A stretch of 64,000 nucleotides of DNA from Candidatus Pacearchaeota archaeon (GTDB lineage: Archaea; Nanoarchaeota; Nanoarchaeia; Pacearchaeales; GW2011-AR1). The DNA lies in the NCBI GenBank assembly GCA_023228065.1, contig JALOBX010000001.1, positions 310,001-374,000 of the forward strand, read 5' to 3'. Shown here piece after piece: positions 14,235-22,759 of this stretch. Under the pieces are notes generated by a model. It worked only from the letters and a program-made list of their open reading frames with translations. It made no database searches and was not told where the DNA came from. How positions within the stretch are numbered: position 1 is the first letter of the stretch; every line of letters begins with the position of its first letter. A program made the translations under genes and the position numbers.

Positions 14235-16817
14235 TTATTCTTTAACTTTCTTAACATGCAAATCATGCATTCTCTTTAAGAATGCCTGCTTATCTTCAAT
14301 TTTTATCAAATCGCTTTGTCCTTGCATAATAATTCCTAATGCAAATGGGCTTGGTAAGTCTGTATCTCTAACTTTTAATTTGATTCTTCCTTCCCTTATC
14401 CATGTGAGAACAAGCTTTGCATTTTCAATATCCATTAAATCCTGCAGAACTTCACGTCTTGCTTCTCTTAAGATTGGAAATTCCGCAGATATTTTTCTTA
14501 CTGCTGCTAGCAAGAAATGTGATTTCATGTTTTGTTTTCCTACTGTTCTCGTTTGTCCTTTGTAAGTTCTTAGAATCATTAAAGCCCTTCCTGCACAATG
14601 CCTGAATCTTCTAGCCAGAACATCTGTTCTTTCTACAGCTTCTTTCAAAACTTCTTCAAGATTTTCTGGCTTCAGGAAATTCATTACTTTTTCTATGTTC
14701 ATTTTTTCCCCTGCAATGTAAAAACTATTATCATTTATTCCCAACTCAATATCTCTTCCTCCTGCTCTTCCTAATAAAAAACCAATAGCTCTTGAAAGTG
14801 CATCATTAACTCTTCTCCCATACATGCTGTGAAAAATAAGATAGTGTTTCAATGAACTATACCTCTCAACAAGCAATGTGTTTGAATCTGGAATTTCAGA
14901 ATAGTTATACTGTTCGTTAAAATAATTATAAATAGCTTCTGCGGAAGGTGCATCTAAATACAAATGTTCTGATATTAAATTAATAATTTCAGATTTTTTT
15001 GTTTTTTCCTTGAATTTATCATTCATCAATTTTCTAAACTTATTAATTTCCAGTGCAGAATCAAAAGACAAGGGAAGCATTTCAGAAAACCATGAAGGAA
15101 TTGTCGGAGACCTTTCTGACGCAGAACGAACATAAACATTCATTCCTCTTGTATACATGTAAAGATATTTTTTTCCACCAAGAACAAAAACATCTCCCTT
15201 CTTCATCCTTTCTAAAAACCCTTCATCAATTGCCCCTATATGCTCTCCTGAAGGAGCCATTTTTACAGTTATGAAAGATTCATCAGGAATTGTTCCAATA
15301 TTTGTTAAATAAAGAACACGAGCCATTTTTCCTCTTTTCCCAATCTGCTTTGTTTTTGCATCATACCAAATTTTTCCATATACATTATTTTTCTCAAGAG
15401 CATAATCTCCTGCAAGATAAGAGATTATATCAAAGAAATCATTTCTTGTTAATTGAGAATAACAATAACTTTTCTTCACCAAAGAGAAAATTTCTTCAAC
15501 ATCCCATATTTTATAAATCGCCATTCCAAAAATCTGCTGACTTAAAACATCAAGACAATTTTTTGGAAAAAATACCCTGTTAATTTTCTTTTCAGTCATT
15601 TCTTTTTGAATTACAGCACATTCTACTAAATCATCTCTGTCTAAAATTATGAATCTTCCTTTTGCAGTATCATGAAGTTTATGTCCTGCTCTTCCAAGTC
15701 TTTGCAATGCACGGGCACTAGATTTTGGGCTACCAAGCATAACAACTAAGTCTATAAAACCAATATCAATACCAAGCTCAAGAGAAGTTGAACAAACAAC
15801 AACTTTTAATTTTCCATCTCTTAATCTTTCTTCAATATCAAACCTGTGGCTTTTGCTTAAAGAAGAATGGTGAGCTGCAATGTTATCGTCTCCATATTCT
15901 GTAGGAAACTTTTCTTTCAAATGATTAACAATTCTTTCTGTTGCAGAACGAGTATTTGTGAAAATTAATGTTGTTTTGTGCTCTTTTATTAAAGAATCAA
16001 TCAGATTATACATACTATTTCCTAAATTTAAATCAGTAATTAAATCTCCAACACTCAAAACTTTTACATCAAGTTTTTTTGTCAACTTTACTTCTGCAAT
16101 CAAAACATCTCTGTCTTCTCCAATCCCCACTAAAAACTTAGCAACTTCTTCTAACGGAGCAATTGTAGCGCTAAGCCCGATTTTTACAGGCCATATTTGG
16201 CTTACTTCATTTAATCTTTCCAGTGTTAAACTTAAATAAACTCCTCTTTTATTATCAAGAGCATGAATTTCATCAACAATACAAAATTCAACTGCTTTCA
16301 TATAATCAACAAATTTTTTTGTAGTTAGAATAATTGCAAGAGATTCTGGAGTTGTTACAAGAATGTGCGGTGCTTTTCTAGCCATCTTTGCTCTTTCTGA
16401 GGTTGTTGTATCTCCTGTCCTCAAACCAACACGAATTTTTTGCAGTTTGATGTTCTTTGCTTCTGCTAATTTGAAAATATCTTCTAGTGGTTCAATTAAA
16501 TTTTTATGAATATCATTGCTTAGTGCTTTCAGGGGAGAAGTATAAACTGCATAAATCCTGTCTTCAAGCTGTTTTTTTTCTGCAAGAATAACAAGATAAT
16601 TAATTATTGCAAGAAAAGAGGTCAGTGTCTTGGAACTTCCAGTAGGAGCTGAAATAAGAATATTTTTTCTCTCCCAGATATTCATTACTCCAAATCTTTG
16701 AGTAATAGAGAATTCTTTGAACTTTGAAAAAAACCACTCTTTGACAAGAGGATGGAGCATTTTTTCTATTTCTCTGCTTTCTCTTTCTTCTGCTGGAAAA
16801 ATCTGTGTTGTTTTCAT
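14235..16817 (-). CDS. lhr: Lhr-type ATP-dependent helicase
   Basis: Superfamily 2 helicase acting on nucleic-acid duplexes in repair or RNA metabolism. Motif I is APTGSSKT (about 57-64), motif II is DEIHAL, motif III is LSATIAP, and motifs IV-VI follow, with LELGIDIGFIDLVV and ARALQRLGRAGH. The C-terminal third matches the Lhr winged-helix and Lhr-specific domains (SMYGRRVNDALSRAIGFLLG, RRFRHCAGRALMIL). 860 aa is typical for archaeal Lhr. It is divergent from the Fe-S operon, sharing a 51-nt spacer. Confidence 0.93.
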   Translation of the reverse strand: MKTTQIFPAEERESREIEKMLHPLVKEWFFSKFKEFSITQRFGVMNIWERKNILISAPTGSSKTLTSFLAIINYLVILAEKKQLEDRIYAVYTSPLKALSNDIHKNLIEPLEDIFKLAEAKNIKLQKIRVGLRTGDTTTSERAKMARKAPHILVTTPESLAIILTTKKFVDYMKAVEFCIVDEIHALDNKRGVYLSLTLERLNEVSQIWPVKIGLSATIAPLEEVAKFLVGIGEDRDVLIAEVKLTKKLDVKVLSVGDLITDLNLGNSMYNLIDSLIKEHKTTLIFTNTRSATERIVNHLKEKFPTEYGDDNIAAHHSSLSKSHRFDIEERLRDGKLKVVVCSTSLELGIDIGFIDLVVMLGSPKSSARALQRLGRAGHKLHDTAKGRFIILDRDDLVECAVIQKEMTEKKINRVFFPKNCLDVLSQQIFGMAIYKIWDVEEIFSLVKKSYCYSQLTRNDFFDIISYLAGDYALEKNNVYGKIWYDAKTKQIGKRGKMARVLYLTNIGTIPDESFITVKMAPSGEHIGAIDEGFLERMKKGDVFVLGGKKYLYMYTRGMNVYVRSASERSPTIPSWFSEMLPLSFDSALEINKFRKLMNDKFKEKTKKSEIINLISEHLYLDAPSAEAIYNYFNEQYNYSEIPDSNTLLVERYSSLKHYLIFHSMYGRRVNDALSRAIGFLLGRAGGRDIELGINDNSFYIAGEKMNIEKVMNFLKPENLEEVLKEAVERTDVLARRFRHCAGRALMILRTYKGQTRTVGKQNMKSHFLLAAVRKISAEFPILREARREVLQDLMDIENAKLVLTWIREGRIKLKVRDTDLPSPFALGIIMQGQSDLIKIEDKQAFLKRMHDLHVKKVKE

Positions 16818-16839
16818 AATTTTTTAGTAATGGTAAACA

Positions 16840-16870
16840 TTTATAAATCTATATGAAATAGGTTTCATAT
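16840..16870 (+). promoter_or_regulatory. TATA box and palindromic operator of the Fe-S operon
   Basis: TATA box tttataaatc at 16840-16849, then a perfect palindrome: atatgaaa (16851-16858), spacer tagg, tttcatat (16863-16870). The palindrome covers the expected transcription start and the ATG at 16869. A bound ArsR-type dimer would block initiation, so the first gene is probably autoregulated. Confidence 0.6.
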
Positions 16871-17210
16871 GAATAATAGAGCATGTAAGTCTACTCCATT
16901 CATGAATCATCATAGTTACAATATTTTCTTTACAAATCTTGCTAACCCCTTGAAAATAGGAATAATTCTCTGCTTGAGGCATAAAGATAGGAATGTTTCT
17001 GAAATTGTTAAAGAATTAAGAGTAGAACAGAGCAAAATTTCTCATGCCTTGACTTCATTAAAAAACTGCAAAATTGTTGATGTGAAGCAAAAAGGGAAAG
17101 AAAGAGTCTATTCTTTAAACAAAGAAACAATTTTGCCGATGTTTGAACTAATTGACAGACATTCTACAATTCATTGCAATAATAAATGCTGTTTTAATAC
17201 TGGAAAATGA
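16869..17210 (+). CDS. ArsR-family regulator with C-terminal Cys cluster
   Basis: 113-aa winged-helix repressor. The HTH is DRNVSEIVKELRVEQSKISHALTSLK (about 40-65) and the wing is VKQKGKERVYSLN. Cysteines C103, C107 and C108 (HCNNKCC) at the C-terminus could sense metal or an Fe-S cluster. It overlaps the cysteine desulfurase start by 4 nt (ATGA), heads the Fe-S operon, and a palindrome overlaps its start codon. An IscR/SufR-like role is inferred from context only. Confidence 0.8.
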   Translation: MNNRACKSTPFMNHHSYNIFFTNLANPLKIGIILCLRHKDRNVSEIVKELRVEQSKISHALTSLKNCKIVDVKQKGKERVYSLNKETILPMFELIDRHSTIHCNNKCCFNTGK

Positions 17211-18349
17211 AACAAATTTATCTTGATAATGCTGCAACTACAAGAGTAGATGATGAAGTTATGAAAACAATGCTCCCTTATTTTACTGAAAAATATGGAA
17301 ATGCTTCTTCTACACATTTTATAGGGCAGGACGCAAAAAATGCCTTGGAGAAAAGCAGAAAAATAATTGCAAAAGCCATTGGAGCTAAGATTCAGGAAAT
17401 AATTTTTACATCTGGAGGAACAGAAGCAAATAATATGACACTAAAAGGATTATTTTTTGCAAATTACCCCGAGAAAAACCATCTTATTACAACAAAGATA
17501 GAACATGATTGCATCTTGAATACATGCAAGTGGCTTGAAAGATTAGGAGCACAGATAACTTATCTTGATGTTGATTCAGAAGGATTTATTGATTTAAACC
17601 AACTTGAAAAATCAATAACACCAAAGACAATTGTTGTTTCTGTTATTCATGGGAATAATGAAATAGGAACAATCCAGAACCTTGAAGCAATTGGGAAAAT
17701 ATGCAAGAAAAAAGGAACATTACTTCACACTGATGCTTGTCAGAGTTTTACAAAAACTTTATTGAATGTTAAGAAACAAAATTTAGACTTAGTAACTTTA
17801 AACTCCCATAAAATTCACGGGCCAAAAGGTGTTGGAGCTTTGTATATCAAAGAAGGAATTAAAATTATCCCATTATTTCATGGGGGAGGACATGAAAGAA
17901 AAATAAGAAGTGGAACAGAAAATGTTTCGGGTATTGTTGGATTTGCAAAAGCAGTTGAAATTGCAAAGAAAAAAAATGTTGAAAAAATGATTAAATTAAG
18001 AGATAGATTGATTAATGGAATTTTGAAAATTCCAAATACAAGATTAAATGGTTCAGGAAAACAAAGATTATGTAATAATGTAAATATTTCATTTAACAAT
18101 GTAGAAGGAGAATCTATTGGTGGTTATCTTGAAACATTTGGTATCTGTACTTCAACAGGAAGTGCTTGTGCATCACATTCTTTAGAAACAAGTCATGTTT
18201 TGAAAGCAATAGGATTAATGCCTGTACAGGCAAATAGTTCAATAAGAATGAGTATCAGCAAATATACTACTGAAGAAGAAATTGATTATGTTTTGAAAGT
18301 TATTCCAGGTATTATAGAAAAATTAAGGAGGATGAGTCCGATTAAGTAG
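17207..18349 (+). CDS. iscS: Cysteine desulfurase (IscS/NifS)
   Basis: PLP enzyme that mobilises sulfur from cysteine for Fe-S clusters and tRNA thiolation. It starts IYLDNAATTRVDDEV; SGGTEANN, HGNNEIGT and the PLP lysine K202 (NSHKIHGPKG) follow. The catalytic cysteine is C321 in GSACASHSLETSHVL, in the group I arrangement. 380 aa is full length. Translationally coupled to the ArsR-type regulator. The scaffold iscU is three genes downstream. Confidence 0.95.
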   Translation: MKQIYLDNAATTRVDDEVMKTMLPYFTEKYGNASSTHFIGQDAKNALEKSRKIIAKAIGAKIQEIIFTSGGTEANNMTLKGLFFANYPEKNHLITTKIEHDCILNTCKWLERLGAQITYLDVDSEGFIDLNQLEKSITPKTIVVSVIHGNNEIGTIQNLEAIGKICKKKGTLLHTDACQSFTKTLLNVKKQNLDLVTLNSHKIHGPKGVGALYIKEGIKIIPLFHGGGHERKIRSGTENVSGIVGFAKAVEIAKKKNVEKMIKLRDRLINGILKIPNTRLNGSGKQRLCNNVNISFNNVEGESIGGYLETFGICTSTGSACASHSLETSHVLKAIGLMPVQANSSIRMSISKYTTEEEIDYVLKVIPGIIEKLRRMSPIK

Positions 18350-18361
18350 ACTGAATATTTT

Positions 18362-18493
18362 ATGATGAAAAAGAGAATAAACAAATTTGAGGAACATGCC
18401 TGCACTTTCAGGAATGAAGCTGAATGTGAAGAAGATTTAAATGAAGACGGCTTGCATCTTGATGACGCAGAGGAAGAATTTTTTGAAGATTAG
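18362..18493 (+). CDS. Small acidic protein in Fe-S operon (43 aa)
   Basis: 43 codons from an ATG 12 nt after the iscS stop: basic start (MMKKRINKFEEHACTFR), two Cys, then a strongly acidic tail (DDAEEEFFED). It lies in the operon between iscS and the DUF1858 gene with short spacers. No family recognised. Confidence 0.45.
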   Translation: MMKKRINKFEEHACTFRNEAECEEDLNEDGLHLDDAEEEFFED

Positions 18494-18506
18494 AAAGCAA
18501 ATAAAA

Positions 18507-18809
18507 ATGAAAAAGAAAATAATAAAAAAAACTAGCAAGAAGAATGCAAAAACAATAAGTAAGAATATGACATTCGCAGAAATATTAGAAAATCATCCAG
18601 AGTCTGCAAATATCTTATTTGAAAGTGGGCTTCATTGTATTGGATGTGGCGGAGCAATGTATGAAACAATTGAACAAGGTTGCATGATGCATGGATTTTC
18701 AAAAAAGAAAATTGAGGAGTTAATTGGGAAGTTAAATAGGAGAATCAGCCATGAGCACAAAATTAGTGGGAAGATTAAGCGAAAGAAACCGGAGGTGTCT
18801 GCGCAATGA
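18507..18809 (+). CDS. DUF1858 domain protein
   Basis: 100 aa. After a Lys-rich N-terminus the DUF1858 core runs MTFAEILENHPESANILFESGLHCIGCGGAMYE, with the CxxC pair C44/C47 and a further Cys at about 59. DUF1858 domains carry a redox disulfide or metal and occur with Fe-S and hybrid-cluster proteins. The ATG at 18507 is chosen because an earlier in-frame ATG overlaps the previous gene. Its stop overlaps the iscU start (ATGA). Confidence 0.8.
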   Translation: MKKKIIKKTSKKNAKTISKNMTFAEILENHPESANILFESGLHCIGCGGAMYETIEQGCMMHGFSKKKIEELIGKLNRRISHEHKISGKIKRKKPEVSAQ

Positions 18810-19197
18810 CAATGCAATACTCAAAAGAAGTCATGAAAAATTTCATGAATCCGAAAAATCTTGGAGAAATTAAAGATGCAGATGGAATTGGAAAAGTTGG
18901 AATCCTACATGCGGGGATGTTATGTGGCTTTATATTAAGGTTGGGAAAGAAAAAGGGAAAGAGATAATTAAGGATATAAAATTCAAGACATTCGGATGTG
19001 CTGCAGCAATTGCAACATCCTCAATGATTACACAGCTTGCAAAAGGAAAAACATTAGCAGAAGCAGAGAAAATAACAAGAAATGATGTTGCTGAATCTCT
19101 TAAAGGATTACCTCCAATCAAAATGCACTGCTCAAATCTTTCAAGTGAAGCATTAAATGCAGCAATTAAAGATTATAGAAGCAAGAAAAGAAAGTAG
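18806..19197 (+). pseudogene. iscU: Fe-S scaffold iscU, frameshifted
   Basis: Scaffold on which Fe-S clusters are built. The frame opens MTMQYSKEVMKNFMNPKNL and reaches VG near 18900. There one base is missing relative to the family motif NPTCGD (ggaatcct where ggaaatcct is expected). The correct continuation is in another frame from about 18902: PTCGDVMWLYIK, then KFKTFGCAAAIATSSM and PPIKMHCSNLSSEAL, to the stop at 19195-19197. All three cluster cysteines are encoded but split across frames. The rest is well conserved, so this may be a recent lesion, a sequencing error, or real frameshifting. Confidence 0.8.
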
Positions 19198-19242
19198 TTT
19201 CTACATAAGGTTTATAAGGATTCACAAGGAGAACAGATTAAT

Positions 19243-19716
19243 ATGGAAAATAAAAATGTTGGATTATTGATTATTGGAATTTCTATTATAATTGGAATTT
19301 TAGTACTAATATTTAATTTTACTCTAAGAGGTTTAGTAGATGCAACTTGTTCTCATGGATCATCTTGCAGTATGTACAGCACAATGAATGCTCAATTATG
19401 GATTAGTCTAAGCATTGCATTGGTAGTTTTGATAATAGGAATAATAATCATGATAACAAAGCCAAAAGAAAAGATAATTGTAAAAACAATAAAAGAGAAA
19501 AAGAAAAAATTAGACCTTTCAGGATTAGATAATAGGGAAAAAGAAATAATTGAATTTCTCCAAAAAGAAAATGGAGCTATTTTTCAAAAAACATTAATGG
19601 AGAAATTAGAAATTGGGAAAGTTGGAATTACAAGAATTCTTGACAAACTTGAAGCAAAACAACTGATTGAAAGAAAGAGAAGAGGAATGAATAACATTGT
19701 TGTTTTGAAAGATTAA
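19243..19716 (+). CDS. Membrane-bound winged-helix regulator
   Basis: 157 aa. Two transmembrane helices (about 8-30 and 52-70) enclose a short outer loop with two Cys (CSHGSSCSMYS). A Lys-rich stretch leads to a cytoplasmic winged helix (LDNREKEIIEFLQKENGAIFQ, KVGITRILDKLEAKQLIERK). Membrane-tethered MarR-like proteins of this layout are common in archaea. It precedes a cupredoxin gene by 30 nt and may control the envelope genes downstream; that link is inferred. Confidence 0.75.
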   Translation: MENKNVGLLIIGISIIIGILVLIFNFTLRGLVDATCSHGSSCSMYSTMNAQLWISLSIALVVLIIGIIIMITKPKEKIIVKTIKEKKKKLDLSGLDNREKEIIEFLQKENGAIFQKTLMEKLEIGKVGITRILDKLEAKQLIERKRRGMNNIVVLKD

Positions 19717-19746
19717 ATTAATAAATATTAATCTTCTAATAATTAT

Positions 19747-20109
19747 ATGAAAAAGATGTGGATAGCAATTGGAATAGTTGCTATTTTATTAATTGTGGGC
19801 GGAACATATTTTTTCTTAAATAAACCAGCACCAGGATTACCTCCAACAACTGAAGAAGGAACTTATAATATTGAAATAAGTGGTTTTTCATTTAATCCTA
19901 AGGAGTTGATAATAAAAACAGGAGAGACTGTTATTTGGACAAACCAAGATTTAGTGTCTCATACAATAACTTCTGATTCTGGAAATGAATTAGCATCTGA
20001 AAAGTTTAGCAGAGGAGAAACATATTCTCATACATTTAATACTGCGGGAACATATACTTATCATTGCGCTCCACACCCAGGAATGGAAGGAACTATAATT
20101 GTGGAATAA
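19747..20109 (+). CDS. Membrane-anchored cupredoxin
   Basis: Blue-copper electron carrier outside the cell. The N-terminal helix (residues 4-24) anchors it, then a Pro-rich spacer, then one plastocyanin-like domain. Copper ligands are visible as H72 (VSHTIT), C107, H110 and M113 (YHCAPHPGM). 120 aa is normal. It ends next to the following gene, whose ATG lies 1 nt after its stop codon. Confidence 0.92.
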   Translation: MKKMWIAIGIVAILLIVGGTYFFLNKPAPGLPPTTEEGTYNIEISGFSFNPKELIIKTGETVIWTNQDLVSHTITSDSGNELASEKFSRGETYSHTFNTAGTYTYHCAPHPGMEGTIIVE

Positions 20110-20110
20110 A

Positions 20111-21397
20111 ATGAAAATTAAAAAAAACAAAAAAATATGGATTTATTTTTCTGTGATTACTTTATTTTTTATTCTAATAATTCTTCTTTTTATGTTGTAT
20201 CCTAAAAAAGAAATAATTACTTCAGAAGATTTAGATTTGGAATTAATTGCTGGTGGATTGGTAAATCCTGTTCAGCTAACAGAATCTTCCGACAGCACAG
20301 GAAGATTATTTATTGTTGATAGAATTGGACTTGTTAAGATAATAAATTCAGAAGGAAATTTGATAGAAGAACCTTTTTTAGATTTAAGAGAAAAGATGGT
20401 TGAATTAAAAAGCACTTTTGATGAAAGAGGTTTATTGGGATTAGCATTTCATCCCGATTTTGAAAATAATAAAAAATTTTATGTTTATTATAGTTCTCCA
20501 TTAAGAGTCGGAGGACCAGAAGGATGGGATCATACAAGCAGAATTTCTGAATTTAAAGTCTCGGATAACTTAAATAAAACAGATGTTAATTCTGAAAAAA
20601 TAATTTTGGAAATAGATGAACCTCAATTTAATCATGACGGGGGGCAATTAATTTTTGGAAAAGATAATTATTTATATATTTCTGTAGGAGATGGAGGAAA
20701 TGCAGATGATGTTGGTTTAGGACATTCTGATATTGGAAACGGACAGGACACAGAAACGCTTCTTGGAAAGATATTAAGAATTGATATTGAAAAAAATCCG
20801 TATGGAATCCCTTCTGATAATCCTTTTGTTGGAAAAGATGGAAGAGATGAAATATATGCTTATGGATTAAGAAATCCATTCAGAATGTCTTTTGATGAGC
20901 AGACAGGAAGACTATTTGCTGGAGATGTTGGACAAAATTTGTGGGAAGAGATTGATATAATTGAAAAAGGAAAAAATTATGGTTGGAATATAAAAGAGGG
21001 AATTTATTGTTTTAGCACTGAAAATCCAGATGAGTCTCCTGCAGAATGTTCGGATAAAGGATATAATGAAGAAGAATTAATCAGTCCTATACTAGAATAC
21101 AATCATTCAGTAGGAATATCTGTAATAGGTGGATTTGTATATCGAGGAAAAGAAATTCCTGAATTATACGGAAAATATATTTTTGGAGATTGGAGTAAAA
21201 GTTTCATTAATGCTAAAGGAATTTTATTTATTGCAGAAGAAAATAATAGATGGAATATAATTGATACATCAGAAATTAGTTCTTTTGTTTTGGGATTTGG
21301 ACAGGATAATAAAAAAGAATTATATGTTCTCACCTCAGATTCTATTGGACCTACAGGAAATTCTGGGAAAGTATATAAATTAGTAAGAAGGCAATGA
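20111..21397 (+). CDS. Glucose/sorbosone dehydrogenase-like protein
   Basis: Six-bladed propeller of the soluble PQQ glucose dehydrogenase family. The ATG at 20111 gives MKIKKNKKIWIYFSVITLFF, an N-terminal membrane anchor. Family motifs: DERGLLGLAFHPDF, NHDGGQLIFGKDNYLYISVGDGG, GKILRIDIEKNPYGIPSDNPF, YAYGLRNPFRMSFD and DVGQNLWEEIDIIEKGKNYGW. 428 aa is usual. It oxidises sugars or acts as a Ca-binding propeller; PQQ use is uncertain because no PQQ synthesis genes are visible. It directly follows the cupredoxin, a plausible electron acceptor. Confidence 0.9.
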   Translation: MKIKKNKKIWIYFSVITLFFILIILLFMLYPKKEIITSEDLDLELIAGGLVNPVQLTESSDSTGRLFIVDRIGLVKIINSEGNLIEEPFLDLREKMVELKSTFDERGLLGLAFHPDFENNKKFYVYYSSPLRVGGPEGWDHTSRISEFKVSDNLNKTDVNSEKIILEIDEPQFNHDGGQLIFGKDNYLYISVGDGGNADDVGLGHSDIGNGQDTETLLGKILRIDIEKNPYGIPSDNPFVGKDGRDEIYAYGLRNPFRMSFDEQTGRLFAGDVGQNLWEEIDIIEKGKNYGWNIKEGIYCFSTENPDESPAECSDKGYNEEELISPILEYNHSVGISVIGGFVYRGKEIPELYGKYIFGDWSKSFINAKGILFIAEENNRWNIIDTSEISSFVLGFGQDNKKELYVLTSDSIGPTGNSGKVYKLVRRQ

Positions 21398-21467
21398 AAC
21401 TAGTTTCTCCAAAGTGGATATAATAAATAATTCTTTATGAATTTTAATTAAATTGGAGGAAATGAAC

Positions 21468-21677
21468 ATGAACAATTGGATAATTGTAGGAATTATTGTT
21501 GGTCTGTTGCTTATTGGAGGAGTTGCATTTGTTAGTGCAATTTCTTCAGACAACATAGATTCTACCAAGACAACTGCATCTTGCACAAGCTGTGGTGGAA
21601 AATGTGGTGCAGAAAAAAACTGCGGTTTAGCAACATGTGGAGCAGTTAATGGTGGAAGTTGTAATTGTGGAAGATAA
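21468..21677 (+). CDS. Anchored Cys-rich small protein
   Basis: The start at 21468 is chosen because the Shine-Dalgarno ggagga (21456-21461) then lies 6 nt upstream. 69 aa: an N-terminal signal or anchor helix (residues 4-24), a short Ser/Thr linker, then 33 residues with seven cysteines (CTSCGGKC, NCGLATCG, SCNCGR). It probably binds metal or forms disulfides outside the cell. Followed by a clear hairpin terminator. Confidence 0.65.
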   Translation: MNNWIIVGIIVGLLLIGGVAFVSAISSDNIDSTKTTASCTSCGGKCGAEKNCGLATCGAVNGGSCNCGR

Positions 21678-21682
21678 ATTTT

Positions 21683-21697
21683 GGGGCTTTTTGCCCC
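21683..21697 (+). terminator. Hairpin terminator
   Basis: ggggc (21683-21687), loop ttttt, gcccc (21693-21697), directly after the Cys-rich gene stop and before the thiolase gene. Confidence 0.6.
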
Positions 21698-21738
21698 CTT
21701 CCAAATAGTTTAAAATCTCTTTTTCTTATTATTTTTTT

Positions 21739-22557
21739 ATGAATATTGAATTAAAAGTCAAACAAACTCTTGCAAAGATAAAACTGAATAAAAAGGAAAA
21801 GATACTCATAGCTTTGTCAGGAGGAAAAGATTCAACTGTGACAGCTTATCTTCTTAAAAAGTTGGGCTATAACATTGAGGGTTTTCATATTAATTTGAGC
21901 ATGGGGGATTATAGCAAAAAGTGTTTGGAAGCAGTAAGGAAGTTATGTAATGATTGGGGGATAAAACTTCACTTGTATAATATCAAAGATGAGATGGGCG
22001 GAAGCATGTGTTACATAAGAACTGCAATACAGACTTCACATGGAAAGGGGCTTAAAAATTGTGCAATATGTGGAGTAATAAAAAAATGGATAATGAATCG
22101 CGAAGCAAGAAAATTGAAAGTTAATAAAATTGCTACTGGACATAATTTAGATGATGAAACTCAAACTTTTTTGATGAATATATTAAAAGGAAGCCCGCAG
22201 TTAAGTGCAAATTCTGGAGCAATAACAAAAAATGTAAAAGATAAAAAATTTATTACAAGAATTAAGCCATTATTTTATTGTGATGAAAATGAAATAAGAA
22301 ATTACTCAAAAAAGAAAAAACTTCCTGTTGTTTATGAAAAATGCCCGTGTGCTTTAGATTCTTACAGGATACAGGTAAGAAAGTTTGTTGATGGCTTAAC
22401 AACAAAAGAGAAAGAAAACATCATGAATAATTTTGACAAATTATCTGACAAAATTCAGAAATTAAAATCTGCTGATTCAGAACTTAATTATTGCGAAAAA
22501 TGTGGAGAGCCATCAAGAAAAAAAGTTTGCAGAATGTGTGAGATGATTAAGAAGTAA
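21739..22557 (+). CDS. tRNA 2-thiolation enzyme (TtuA/Ncs6/TtcA family)
   Basis: PP-loop ATPase that inserts sulfur into tRNA. P-loop SGGKDS is at 27-32, the Fe-S site has C109 and C112 (CAICG) with C203 (KCPC), and GHNLDDETQTF is at about 135-145. A C-terminal zinc finger is present (YCEKCGEPSRKKVCRMC). The N-terminal zinc finger of classical TtuA/Ncs6 is missing, since the protein begins directly with a helix before the P-loop. 272 aa. Whether it thiolates position 34 or 54 cannot be told. Confidence 0.85.
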   Translation: MNIELKVKQTLAKIKLNKKEKILIALSGGKDSTVTAYLLKKLGYNIEGFHINLSMGDYSKKCLEAVRKLCNDWGIKLHLYNIKDEMGGSMCYIRTAIQTSHGKGLKNCAICGVIKKWIMNREARKLKVNKIATGHNLDDETQTFLMNILKGSPQLSANSGAITKNVKDKKFITRIKPLFYCDENEIRNYSKKKKLPVVYEKCPCALDSYRIQVRKFVDGLTTKEKENIMNNFDKLSDKIQKLKSADSELNYCEKCGEPSRKKVCRMCEMIKK

Positions 22558-22740
22558 TTATTCCATCAAAGGCAATTTAGTAATATCATATTTTTTAGGA
22601 CTAATTGAATAATTTGTTTTAAACTCAGTATTTATGAGAACAATTGGTATGAGGTAATCGATTATTTTTTCCTGATTTGGCGTGCCGGTTTTATCGCGTT
22701 CCACGCAAATCCAGGATTGGAATTTTCTAACAATATTATC
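22558..22740 (-). pseudogene. ORF remnant lacking a start codon
   Basis: A 60-codon open frame without ATG, bounded upstream by TGA: it contains RKFQSWICVERDKTGTP, then a conserved-looking stretch (EKIIDYLIPIVLINTEF) and ends KLPLME. An ATG overlapping the bounding TGA (ATGA) is in a different frame, so a one-base change could have disabled the start. It follows the deoxyribosyltransferase-like gene by 19 nt and may have been its operon partner. No family recognised. Confidence 0.4.
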
Positions 22741-22759
22741 TCATGCTTTTTCTGTTTGT

